64,000 nt of DNA. It comes from Streptomyces akebiae (GTDB taxonomy: Bacteria > Actinomycetota > Actinomycetes > Streptomycetales > Streptomycetaceae). Below, piece by piece: positions 25,838-34,875 of this stretch (position 1 is the first letter of the stretch; each line of letters opens with the position of its first letter). The notes under the pieces are model-generated. The model saw only the letters and a program-made list of their open reading frames with translations, searched no databases and was not told the DNA's origin. Both the position numbers and the translations under genes were made by a program. The DNA lies in assembly GCF_019599145.1 (NCBI RefSeq), contig NZ_CP080647.1:7316001-7380000 (forward strand), read 5' to 3'.

Positions 25838-26322
25838 CGGCGGTGGACTCCCTGCGCGAGGCCCTCTGCTGGAGGGGGCCGCTCTCGGTGAACGTGTTCG
25901 TCCTGGGGGCCGGCGGGACGCCCCTGCCGAAGGAAGCCTTCCACCTCGCCGGGCTCGTGCCCGACGCCGTGTCGGCGTTCCCGCTGATGGAGCCGCCGCC
26001 GGCGGTGGCGCGGCTCGGCCTCGTCTCGTACGACCTCGATTTCGAGGACGACTCGCTCGATCTCCACACCTACACGCGGGCGGTCCTCCGCCGGGTCTGC
26101 GAGGGCGCGCGGGCCGTCGCCTGGACCGCCTTCGAGGGCTCCTTCCACTACGACGAACTGCTCACCGAGCAGGTGGCCCACCAGGTCTACGGCTACTGCG
26201 TGAGCGGCGGCGAGCCGGTCACCGCAGGGGACACCACGGCCCTGCGCGGCGCTCGGTGGCGCTCCCGCGTCGCGGAGGCCCGCGTCGCCCTGGAGACACT
26301 GCTGTCCGCTCCCCTGGACTGA
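25834..26322 (+). CDS. Conserved hypothetical protein, translationally coupled to the GT87/PAP2 gene
   Basis: A 162-residue soluble acidic protein. Its GTG overlaps the preceding stop (GTGA), with AGGAG just before. Visible features are FVLGAGGTPLPKEAFHLAGLVPDAVSAFPL, ARLGLVSYDLDFEDDSLDLHTYTRAVLRRV and AVAWTAFEGSFHYDELLTEQVAHQVYGYC. I do not recognise a family; the coupling suggests a role in the same envelope pathway. A GTG nine bases later is an alternative start. Confidence 0.7.
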   Translation: MTAVDSLREALCWRGPLSVNVFVLGAGGTPLPKEAFHLAGLVPDAVSAFPLMEPPPAVARLGLVSYDLDFEDDSLDLHTYTRAVLRRVCEGARAVAWTAFEGSFHYDELLTEQVAHQVYGYCVSGGEPVTAGDTTALRGARWRSRVAEARVALETLLSAPLD

Positions 26323-26350
26323 CCGGGGCCCACCGGGCCGGGACGGGGAC

Positions 26351-26380
26351 GGGCCGACGGCGCCGGGAGGCCGTCGGCCC
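26351..26380. terminator. Bidirectional hairpin terminator
   Basis: A perfect 11-bp stem GGGCCGACGGC / GCCGTCGGCCC with an 8-base loop between the convergent gene ends at 26322 and 26409. Confidence 0.8.
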
Positions 26381-26408
26381 GAGTGCGGGGTGGTGGGGGC
26401 GGACGCCC

Positions 26409-27644
26409 TCAGCCGGTGGTGACCTGGAGGTGCTTCACCCCGTTGATCCAGGCCGAGCGCAGCCGGTCGGGTTCACCGGCGAGTCTGAGGTTCGGCATCG
26501 CGTCGGCGATCGCGTTGAAGATCAGGTCGATCTCCAGGACCGCGAGGGACTTGCCGAGGCAGAAGTGCGGGCCTCCGCCGCCGAAACCGAGGTGGGGGTT
26601 GGGGTCGCGGGTGATGTCGAAGGTGTCGGGGTGGTCGAAGACGTCCGGGTCGTGGTTGGCGGAGGCGTAGAAGATGCCGACGCGATCACCCTTCTTGATG
26701 AGCCTGCCGCCGAGTTCCACGTCCTGGGTGGCGGTGCGCTGGAAGGAGTTGACCGGGGCGGCCCAGCGGACGATCTCCTCGGCCGCCGTCGCGGGGCGCT
26801 CGCGCTTGTACAGCTCCCACTGGTCGAGGTGGGTGAGGAAGGCGTGCATGCCGTGGGTGATGGCGTTGCGGGTCGTCTCGTTGCCCGCGACCGCCAGCAT
26901 CAGCACGAAGAAGCCGAACTCGTCGGAGGTGAGGTTCCCTTCGTCCTCGGCGGCCACCAGGGTGGTGACGATGTCCTTCGCCGGGCACTGCTTGCGGTCG
27001 GCGGCCATGTTCATGGCGTAGGCGATGAGTTCCATCGCCGACTGCTGGCCGACCTCCTCGGTGATGGCGTACTCCGGGTCGTCGTAGGAGATCATCCGGT
27101 TCGACCACTCGAAGATCCGGATGCGGTCCTCCTGCGGGATGCCGATCAGCTCGGCGATGGCCTGGAGGGGGAGTTCGCAGGCGACCTCGGTGACGAAGTC
27201 GAAGGGGCCGGGACGGGCGGCGGCCTCGCGGGCGATGGTGAGGGCCCGGTGGCGCAGGTTGTCCTCCAGCGCGCGGATCGCCCTCGGGGTGAACACCCGC
27301 TGCACGATCTGGCGGACCCGGGTGTGCTCGGGCGGATCCATGTTCAGCAGGATCAGCCGCTGGGCGTCGATGGCGTCGCGCTCGATGTGCTCGTTGAAGC
27401 GGATGATCGCGGTGTTGACCGTCGAGGAGAACAACTCCGGGTGCGTGGAGACGTACTTGACGTCCGCGTGCCGGGTGACGGCCCAGTAGCCCTCGTCCGC
27501 GAAGCCCGCGATGCCGGGTGCCTGCGGGACCCAGTGGACCGGTTCCGTGCGGCGCAGTTCGGCGAACTCCGGGAGGGGGACACGGTGGTGCAGCAGGTCG
27601 GGGTCGGTGAAGTCGAACCCGTCGGGCAGCGCTGGACAGGGCAT
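26409..27644 (-). CDS. Cytochrome P450, CYP125-like (steroid C26/C27 monooxygenase type)
   Basis: A 411-residue soluble P450. The I-helix motif is AVAGNETTR (251-259), the K-helix EEIVR (289-293), and the haem loop FGGGGPHFCLGKSLA with Cys362. The I-helix N-E-T-T (instead of acidic-T) and the HFCLGKSLA loop resemble the CYP124/CYP125/CYP142 group that oxidises the terminal methyl of cholesterol-type side chains. It is divergent from a FadA5-like thiolase, the same arrangement as Rv3545c/Rv3546 in M. tuberculosis (recalled). The ATG at 27644 has AGGAG at 6 nt; an upstream start at 27950 is rejected. Confidence 0.85.
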   Translation of the reverse strand: MPCPALPDGFDFTDPDLLHHRVPLPEFAELRRTEPVHWVPQAPGIAGFADEGYWAVTRHADVKYVSTHPELFSSTVNTAIIRFNEHIERDAIDAQRLILLNMDPPEHTRVRQIVQRVFTPRAIRALEDNLRHRALTIAREAAARPGPFDFVTEVACELPLQAIAELIGIPQEDRIRIFEWSNRMISYDDPEYAITEEVGQQSAMELIAYAMNMAADRKQCPAKDIVTTLVAAEDEGNLTSDEFGFFVLMLAVAGNETTRNAITHGMHAFLTHLDQWELYKRERPATAAEEIVRWAAPVNSFQRTATQDVELGGRLIKKGDRVGIFYASANHDPDVFDHPDTFDITRDPNPHLGFGGGGPHFCLGKSLAVLEIDLIFNAIADAMPNLRLAGEPDRLRSAWINGVKHLQVTTG

Positions 27645-27691
27645 CGGCAACTCCTGACGGAGCATCAGATAGAGGGAATTGCGGTGACGGT

Positions 27692-27705
27692 AGTAACGGG
27701 TTCTA
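27692..27705. promoter_or_regulatory. KstR-like operator, near match
   Basis: AGTAACGGGTTCTA fits TnnAACnnGTTnnA at all fixed positions except the first (A for T). It lies 48-61 bases before the P450 start, where a repressor would block its promoter. Confidence 0.55.
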
Positions 27706-27795
27706 GAAGTAGCAAGGGGTGCGGGCTCCTCAATCGGCTGCCAATTGCCGCACGCCCCTTGCGGTGCCGGAGTGCCCCTCCGCAGACTGCTCAAG

Positions 27796-27819
27796 AGAAC
27801 TAGAACGCGTACTAGTTCT
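27796..27819. promoter_or_regulatory. Large palindrome with internal KstR-like site before the thiolase
   Basis: Outer arms AGAACTAG and CTAGTTCT are perfect reverse complements around a core with palindromic ACGCGT. The internal TAGAACGCGTACTA (27801-27814) matches the KstR consensus except GTA for GTT. It is 61-84 bases before the thiolase start, in the P450/thiolase divergent spacer, so it may serve both promoters. Confidence 0.6.
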
Positions 27820-27861
27820 GCGTGGCGGGCCGGGCCGGGACGCCCCGCGCCGCGCGGGTAA

Positions 27862-29049
<1,188 letters not shown>

Positions 29050-29066
29050 CGGGCGGGGAGGAGAAA

Positions 29067-29100
29067 GGGCCCTGCTGGTCGTCCCGCGGCCAGCAGGGCC
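29067..29100 (+). terminator. Rho-independent-like terminator after the thiolase
   Basis: GGCCCTGCTGG (29068-29078) pairs with CCAGCAGGGCC (29090-29100) over an 11-base loop, followed by TTCCCCC. It begins 17 bases after the thiolase stop. The rest of the 293-base spacer to 29343 shows no gene. Confidence 0.85.
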
Positions 29101-29342
29101 TTCCCCCGTGGCGGCAAGTCCCCCGTGCCGCCGTCCTCCCCCGTGGCGGTCGGTCGTGCCGCCCGTTCCCCCGTCGTGCGCGGCCCCCGTACCGCCCACA
29201 CCACTGATTTCACCGGGTCGGGCATTGTTAGGCAGGGGGGTCGAGGCTGCCAAACAATGGCCGGACGCCATCTCTCCGCCGGGTGGCCGGATGCGTACGT
29301 TGGTGGCGGACGGTATGGGTGTGGTGGAAGGGGAACAGCGCG

Positions 29343-32300
29343 GTGGCGGGTCGTCGTGAGGTGCCGGTCGATCCGGGGGCCGGGCCGGTACAACGGTTCG
29401 CGTTCGAGTTGCGCAAACTGCGGACCGAGGCGGGCGGCCTCACCTACCGGGCGATGGCCGAACGGGCGGGCTACTCGATCACCACCCTCTCCCAGGCCGC
29501 GGGCGGCGAGCAGCTGCCCACCCTGCCGGTGGCCCTGGCCTTCGTACGGGCCTGCGGGGGCGACCCGGCGGAGTGGGAGGTCCGGTGGCACCAGGCGGTC
29601 GAGGAGGCCGCCGCGTTCGACCCGGACGCCGACGAGACGGCCGCGGAGCCGCCGTACCGGGGGCTCGCCCGGTTCGAGACCGGTGACAGCGGCCTCTTCT
29701 TCGGCCGGGACCGCCTCACCGCCGACCTCGTGGACCTGATGCGCCGCCGACGGTTCGCGGCGGTCTTCGGTCCCTCCGGCATCGGCAAGTCCTCCCTCCT
29801 GCGGGCCGGTCTGATCCCCGTCCTGAGGGAGTCCGAGGAGCCGGGCCTGCGCCCGTCCGCGATCCGGATCCTGACCCCCGGCGATCAACTGGCCCGCACC
29901 CACGAGCTGCTGCGGGAGGTGAGCGGCGGTGGGGGCACCGGTGGCGGCACCGGCGGCGGTGACACGCTCGTCGTCGTCGACCAGTTCGAGGAGGTCTTCA
30001 CCCTCTGCCACGACCCCGCCGAACGCGCCCGGTTCATCGACCTGTTGCTCACCGCACGCGAACCGGGGAGCGGGCTGCAGGTGCTGCTGGCGGTGCGCGC
30101 GGACTTCTACGGCCGGTGCGCCGAGCACCGCGCGCTGGCCGAGGCGCTCGGCGACGCCAACCTGCTGGCCGGGCCGATGAGTCCGGCCGAGCTGCGCGAG
30201 GTCGTCGTCAAGCCGGCCGCGGCCGCCGGACTGACCGTGGAGCGGTCACTGACCACCCGGCTGGTCGAGGAGATCACCGACGCGCCCGGCGGGCTGCCGC
30301 TGCTGTCGCACGTCCTGCTGGAGACCTGGCGGCGCCGCCGGGGCAAGACACTGACCCTCGCCGGGTACGACGCGGCCGGCGGTCTGGACGGGGCGATCGC
30401 CAAGACCGCCGAGGACGTCCACAGCCGGTTCACCGAGAGCGAGGCGGCCACCGCCCGCCGGGTGCTGCTACGGCTCATCTCGCCCGGGGACGGCACGCCC
30501 GACACCCGCCGGCCCGCCGAACGGGCCGAGTTGGAGACCACGGGCGCCGGACGGGAGGAGGTCGCCCGGGTGCTGGAGGCGCTCACCCGGGCCCGTCTCC
30601 TCACCCTCGACGGCCCGACCGTGGACCTCGCCCACGAGGCGCTCATCACCGCCTGGCCCCGGCTGCGCGGCTGGATCGAGGAGGACCGGGACCGGCTGCG
30701 CGCCCACCGGCAACTGACCGAGGCCGCCCGATCCTGGGAGGAGCTGGGCCGCGACGCGGGCGCGCTGTACCGGGGGAGCCGCCTCGCCAGGGCGCGGGAG
30801 TACTTCGCGGGTCCGGGCCACACCGACGACCTGACCGACCAGGAGGCCGACTTCCTCGCGGCCGGAATCGGCGCGCTGGAGCAGGAGGAGCGCGCCAAGG
30901 CCCGCACCACCCGCCGGCTGCGCGTCCTCGTCAGCTCGCTGGCCTGCCTCCTCGCCCTCGCCCTGACCGCCACCGCCGTCGCCTACTGGCAACGCCAGAG
31001 CGCCCTGGACGCCCAACGCGAAGGTCTCTCGCGCCAGTTGGCCGCGCAGTCCGCCGCCCTGCTGGACAGCGACACCGACCTCGCGTCGCTGCTGGCCATC
31101 AAGGCGTACCGCACCAGCCCCACCAGAGAGGCCACCCGGAGTCTGTACGCCGCCGCGGCCGTCCCCCTCGAACGCCGGCTGACCGGACACAGCGCGACCG
31201 TGTCCGCGCTGGTCTACAGCCCCGACGGGAAGACCCTCGCCAGCGGCGGCTTCGACGGCACGGTACGGCTGTGGGACACGGGGACCGGACGCACCCGGAA
31301 GGTGCTCGCCGGCCGCGCGGACGCGGACGACCCCGACCTCGTCCGCACCGTGGCCTTCGGCCCGGACGGCAGGACGCTGGCCACGAGCCACGGTGACGAC
31401 GCGCGGCTGTGGGACCTGGACACCGGACGCGTGCGGGCCACGGTCGCCCTCCGGGAACCCGAGGAGGACAACATGGCGGCCGTCGGCTTCGACCACGCCG
31501 GCCGCGCGCTCGCCGTGGCCGAGGGCGGGCAGGTGCTGGACGTGGCCGACGGCCGGGTGGCCACCACCCTGAAGGGCCCCACCGGGCTGGAGATGGCGGT
31601 GGCGTTCGGCCCCGACGGACGCACCCTCGCCACCAGCACCCGCGACCGCACCGCACAACTGTGGGACCTGGACACCGGGAAGGTGCTCCACACCCTCAAG
31701 AGCAGTACCGGCGTGGTCAGTTCCCTGGCCTTCGACTCGGCCGGGAAGACCCTGGCCACGGGCACCGAGGACGGCACCGTCCACCTGTGGGACGTGGCCG
31801 ACGGCAAGCAGCGGACCACCCTCACCAGCGCCAGCAGCAGGGTCGAGTCCATGGCGTTCGCTCCGGACGGCAGGACCCTGGCCGCCGGCAGCTACGACGG
31901 CACGGTACGCCTCTGGGACCTCGCCACCGGCCGTGCCGACACCACCCTCACCGGCCACACCAGCCCCGTCATGTCGGTGGCGTTCGATCCCGGCGGGCGC
32001 GAACTGGCCACGGGCAACGAGGCCGACACCTTCGGCGGCGGTGACGTCGGGATCCGGCTGTGGAAGGTGGGCGCGAACCGTCCCCGGGCCACGCTGGACG
32101 TCCCCGGCGGCGACCTGCAGTCGGTGTCCTTCAGCCCCGACGGCGACACCCTGGCCACCAGCAGCGTCCGGATGTCCGACGACCCCTGGGACATGACCGG
32201 CACGGTGCGGCTCTGGGACACGGCCACCCGCCGCACCCGCGCCGTGCTCGACGAGGGGCCGACCCATGTGGGGGAGGTCAGCTTCAGCCCCGACGGCAGG

Positions 32301-33143
32301 ACGCTCGCCCTCACCGCCGACTCCCGGGCCCAGTTGTGGGACGTCCGCACCCGCCGGCAGCGGCTCACTCTCCCCGGGCGGTTCGTCAACGGGATGGTGT
32401 TCAGCCCGGACGGCCGCACCCTGGTGACGGTGGGCGAGGGCCTGGTCCTGTGGGACCCCCGGACCGGGCGCCCCCGCGCCGAACTCCCCAAGGCCGAGGA
32501 GGGCGCGCCGCTCGCGTTCAGCCCCACGGGCGAGGTCTTCGCCACCACCGGGGGGCAGGAGGGGGAGATCCGGCTGCGCGATCCCGCCACCGGACGTGTC
32601 CGCCGCACGCTCACGGAACCGGCCGGCAGCGCCACGCCCGCCGGGGCGCGGGACGACCCGGCCATGATGTTCCGGCAGGTGGAGTCGATGGCCTTCAGCC
32701 CGGACGGCCGCACCCTCGCCTCCGCCGGCTTCGACGGCACCGTACGGCTGTGGGACACCGGCACCGGAGACCTCGACGCCACGCTCGGCGTCAGCCTCAC
32801 ACAGGGCCCGGTCGCGCTGGCGTTCAGCCCCGACGGCCGGACGCTCGCCACGGCCGGGGACGGCACGGTACGGCTGTGGGACACCACCACCAGGTACGCC
32901 CGGGCGACCTTCCCCGGCGGCGCGGCGAGGCTGGCGTTCAGCCCCGACGGCCGCACCCTCGCGGTCGGCGACCACGGCGACCGGCTCCGTCTGTGGGACG
33001 TCGACCTGCCCCTGCCCGCCGAGGCGGTCGACGACATCTGCCGAGCCGTCCACCGCGACCTCTCCCGGCAGGAGAAGGCGCTCTACCTGCCGGACGGGGA
33101 ATCGGGGGGTGCTTGCGGGGCGGCCACGTCGAGCGGTGGATGA
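29343..33143 (+). CDS. HTH - STAND NTPase - WD40 repeat signalling protein
   Basis: A 1266-residue protein. Residues 15-90 hold an XRE-type helix-turn-helix (LRTEAGGLTYRAMAERAGYSITTLSQAAGG). An nSTAND1 NTPase follows with Walker A GPSGIGKSS (143-151) and Walker B TLVVVDQFEEVF (208-219). A single membrane helix lies near 530-550 (VLVSSLACLLALALTATAVAY). From about 605 to the end run some fourteen WD40-type repeats (SPDGKTLASGGFDGTVRLWD and variants), probably two propellers. Such proteins are NTP-driven switches in Streptomyces; inputs are unknown. GTG at 29343 is preferred to the GTG at 29283. Confidence 0.88.
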   Translation: MAGRREVPVDPGAGPVQRFAFELRKLRTEAGGLTYRAMAERAGYSITTLSQAAGGEQLPTLPVALAFVRACGGDPAEWEVRWHQAVEEAAAFDPDADETAAEPPYRGLARFETGDSGLFFGRDRLTADLVDLMRRRRFAAVFGPSGIGKSSLLRAGLIPVLRESEEPGLRPSAIRILTPGDQLARTHELLREVSGGGGTGGGTGGGDTLVVVDQFEEVFTLCHDPAERARFIDLLLTAREPGSGLQVLLAVRADFYGRCAEHRALAEALGDANLLAGPMSPAELREVVVKPAAAAGLTVERSLTTRLVEEITDAPGGLPLLSHVLLETWRRRRGKTLTLAGYDAAGGLDGAIAKTAEDVHSRFTESEAATARRVLLRLISPGDGTPDTRRPAERAELETTGAGREEVARVLEALTRARLLTLDGPTVDLAHEALITAWPRLRGWIEEDRDRLRAHRQLTEAARSWEELGRDAGALYRGSRLARAREYFAGPGHTDDLTDQEADFLAAGIGALEQEERAKARTTRRLRVLVSSLACLLALALTATAVAYWQRQSALDAQREGLSRQLAAQSAALLDSDTDLASLLAIKAYRTSPTREATRSLYAAAAVPLERRLTGHSATVSALVYSPDGKTLASGGFDGTVRLWDTGTGRTRKVLAGRADADDPDLVRTVAFGPDGRTLATSHGDDARLWDLDTGRVRATVALREPEEDNMAAVGFDHAGRALAVAEGGQVLDVADGRVATTLKGPTGLEMAVAFGPDGRTLATSTRDRTAQLWDLDTGKVLHTLKSSTGVVSSLAFDSAGKTLATGTEDGTVHLWDVADGKQRTTLTSASSRVESMAFAPDGRTLAAGSYDGTVRLWDLATGRADTTLTGHTSPVMSVAFDPGGRELATGNEADTFGGGDVGIRLWKVGANRPRATLDVPGGDLQSVSFSPDGDTLATSSVRMSDDPWDMTGTVRLWDTATRRTRAVLDEGPTHVGEVSFSPDGRTLALTADSRAQLWDVRTRRQRLTLPGRFVNGMVFSPDGRTLVTVGEGLVLWDPRTGRPRAELPKAEEGAPLAFSPTGEVFATTGGQEGEIRLRDPATGRVRRTLTEPAGSATPAGARDDPAMMFRQVESMAFSPDGRTLASAGFDGTVRLWDTGTGDLDATLGVSLTQGPVALAFSPDGRTLATAGDGTVRLWDTTTRYARATFPGGAARLAFSPDGRTLAVGDHGDRLRLWDVDLPLPAEAVDDICRAVHRDLSRQEKALYLPDGESGGACGAATSSGG

Positions 33144-33184
33144 GGCCGTCGTCTCACGGTGGCCCCGCGACGCGCCGTCCGACA

Positions 33185-33224
33185 CGAAGACGGCGGCCCC
33201 GGGGATCGGGGGCCGCCGCCTTCG
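33185..33224. terminator. Bidirectional hairpin terminator
   Basis: CGGCGGCCCC (33191-33200) pairs with GGGGCCGCCG (33209-33218), extended after single mismatches by CGAAG / CTTCG. It lies between the convergent STAND-WD40 and transglycosylase genes. Confidence 0.8.
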
Positions 33225-33272
33225 GTCTGTGTCGGCGCCAGGCCGCGCGCCGGTGGTACCGCTCGTGTCGGA

Positions 33273-33722
33273 TCAGTACCAGTTGTTGGCCTGCCAGAAG
33301 TTCCACGCGCCACACGGGCTGCCGTAGCGGTCCTTCATGTAGTCCACACCCCACTTGATCTGGGTGGCGGCGTTGGTCTTCCAGTCGGAGCCGGCCGAGG
33401 CCATCTTGGAGCCGGGGAGCGCCTGGACCAGACCGTAGGCGCCGGAGGACGCGTTCGTCGCGTTGACGTCCCAGTCGCTCTCGTGGTCGACGATGTTGGA
33501 GAAGCACTTGTACTGCGCCGAGTCCCCGATCATCTTCTTCGCGACCGCCTGGGCCTGCGAGGCCTCCGACGCGGCCTGGGCGGGCGCGGCGGCGAGCAGG
33601 GCACCGGTGGCGGCGACGGCCAGGGTGGCACCGGCGAGGGCCTTCTTCGGGGAGGCGATGCGGCGGAGAGCGGAGCGGGTCACGGGGATCCTTTTCTTCG
33701 GGGACGTGGTCGTCGCGGGCAT
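33273..33722 (-). CDS. Secreted transglycosylase-like (SLT/aggregation-promoting-factor C-terminal type) protein
   Basis: A 149-residue protein. The signal peptide (ALRRIASPKKALAGATLAVAATGALLAAAPAQA) ends near residue 50. The mature part, KCFSNIVDHESDWDVNATNASSGAYGLVQALPGSKMA followed by TQIKWGVDYMKDRYGSPCGAWNFW, is the lysozyme-like domain of actinobacterial small secreted proteins; the Glu of DHESDWD is the probable acid catalyst. It likely trims peptidoglycan. The ATG at 33722 gives a normal twin-basic signal. Confidence 0.88.
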   Translation of the reverse strand: MPATTTSPKKRIPVTRSALRRIASPKKALAGATLAVAATGALLAAAPAQAASEASQAQAVAKKMIGDSAQYKCFSNIVDHESDWDVNATNASSGAYGLVQALPGSKMASAGSDWKTNAATQIKWGVDYMKDRYGSPCGAWNFWQANNWY

Positions 33723-34032
33723 GCCTTCACCACCTGAGGCGCGGTGGGGGCGTACGTCGGCGCCGAGGCCCGGGTGGGCACGTCGGCGCCGTTGCGACTC
33801 ATCCAGAGAAACAGCCGGAGCGGCCGTCCGCAATGACCCCTTTTGCTAGTTGTGGTCGTATCCGTACGCAAAGCACCTTCTGTGACGTGGCTCTCAAAGC
33901 CCAGGTCAGCACCGCTAAGGGCGCGTGCATGCCAAGCACTTCGATCTACGAAGCCCGTACGTATGTGACGTGGGCCCTGTGGGGTGGTTCACGGCTCACG
34001 CGACGGACGGTGAGTGGTTCCCGGCCGGAGAG
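33723..34032. other. 310-base spacer upstream of the secreted transglycosylase-like gene
   Basis: It holds no gene. A small hairpin CTTCG-N5-CGAAG occurs near 33938-33953. I looked for a c-di-AMP (ydaO) riboswitch, common before Streptomyces wall hydrolases, and did not find its conserved CCCGACCCGACAGC-type core. It presumably contains the promoter. Confidence 0.5.
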
Positions 34033-34875
34033 TCACCGTTCGGGCGGGGTGAAGGTGACCGCGCTCTCGAAGGCGGCCCTGCGGGTGGCCCGGCGCAGCG
34101 CCTTGAGGACCGGGGTGCCCAGGGTCAGGGTCAGGAGGACGGTGACGACCGCGCGGCCCAGGTCCCAGCCGAGGGACGTGGCCAGGCAGTACGCGAGGAA
34201 ACGCGTGAGGTTGGCGGCCGGGGCCGCCGCCGCGTCGTAGGCGATGGCCGAGGCGAGGGTGTCGATGAAGGGCCAGCCGTAGAGGTTCATGATCGTGCCG
34301 TACGCGAAGGCGGCGACGAAGCCGTAACCGGCGAGCAGGGCGAGTTCGGCGCGGCCGCGCAGGCGGTGGGCGCCCGGGAGCAGCCCGGCGCCCATCGCGA
34401 ACCACCCCATCGCCAGCATCTGGAACGGCATCCACGGGCCCACGCCCCCCGTGAGCAGCGCGGACGAGAACATCGTCACCGCGCCCAGGGTGAAGCCGAA
34501 CCCCGGGCCGAGGACACGGCCGCTGAGCACCATGAGGAAGAACATCGGCTCGATCCCGGCGGTCCCGGCCCCGATGGGGCGCAGCGCCGCGCCGACGGCC
34601 GCGAGCACCCCGAGCATCGCCACCGCCTTCGCCCCGAGCCCCGCCTCGGAGAGCGTGGCGCCGACGACGCCGACCAGCAGCACGAGCAGCCCGGCGAACA
34701 GCCAGGGCGCGTCCTTCGCGTGCGCGGTCACCTGCGAACCGGGGTCCGCGAAGAAGGGCCAGGCGAACGCGGCGGCCCCGACGGCACTGACGAGGAGGAG
34801 GGCGGCGACGGTACGGGGAGAGAGGGGGACGGGGCGACGGCGGCGGGGGCGGGGCAGGAGCGAGGGGCTGCTCAT
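34033..34875 (-). CDS. ECF transporter S component (predicted cobalamin-type)
   Basis: A 280-residue membrane protein with a basic N-terminus and about six to eight helices, including TAGIEPMFFLMVLSGRVLGPGFGFTLGAVTMFSSALLTGGVGPWMPFQMLAMGWFAMG, the signature of a large ECF substrate-binding (S) family. It is the last gene of a five-gene operon. Its ATG overlaps the ATPase stop (ATGA) and GGAGGAG precedes it. Substrate specificity is inferred from the cobalamin riboswitch at the operon's head; sequence alone does not prove B12. Confidence 0.85.
   Translation of the reverse strand: MSSPSLLPRPRRRRPVPLSPRTVAALLLVSAVGAAAFAWPFFADPGSQVTAHAKDAPWLFAGLLVLLVGVVGATLSEAGLGAKAVAMLGVLAAVGAALRPIGAGTAGIEPMFFLMVLSGRVLGPGFGFTLGAVTMFSSALLTGGVGPWMPFQMLAMGWFAMGAGLLPGAHRLRGRAELALLAGYGFVAAFAYGTIMNLYGWPFIDTLASAIAYDAAAAPAANLTRFLAYCLATSLGWDLGRAVVTVLLTLTLGTPVLKALRRATRRAAFESAVTFTPPER

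Noticed and set aside
30468..33185. A 905-codon minus-strand frame opposite the STAND-WD40 gene
   Set aside because: Antisense shadow of GC-rich repeats; composition is Gly/Val/Ala/Arg filler, and no ribosome site or family is recognised.
33723..34032. Possible c-di-AMP (ydaO) riboswitch before the secreted transglycosylase-like gene
   Set aside because: The conserved core sequences are not present; only a small hairpin is visible.
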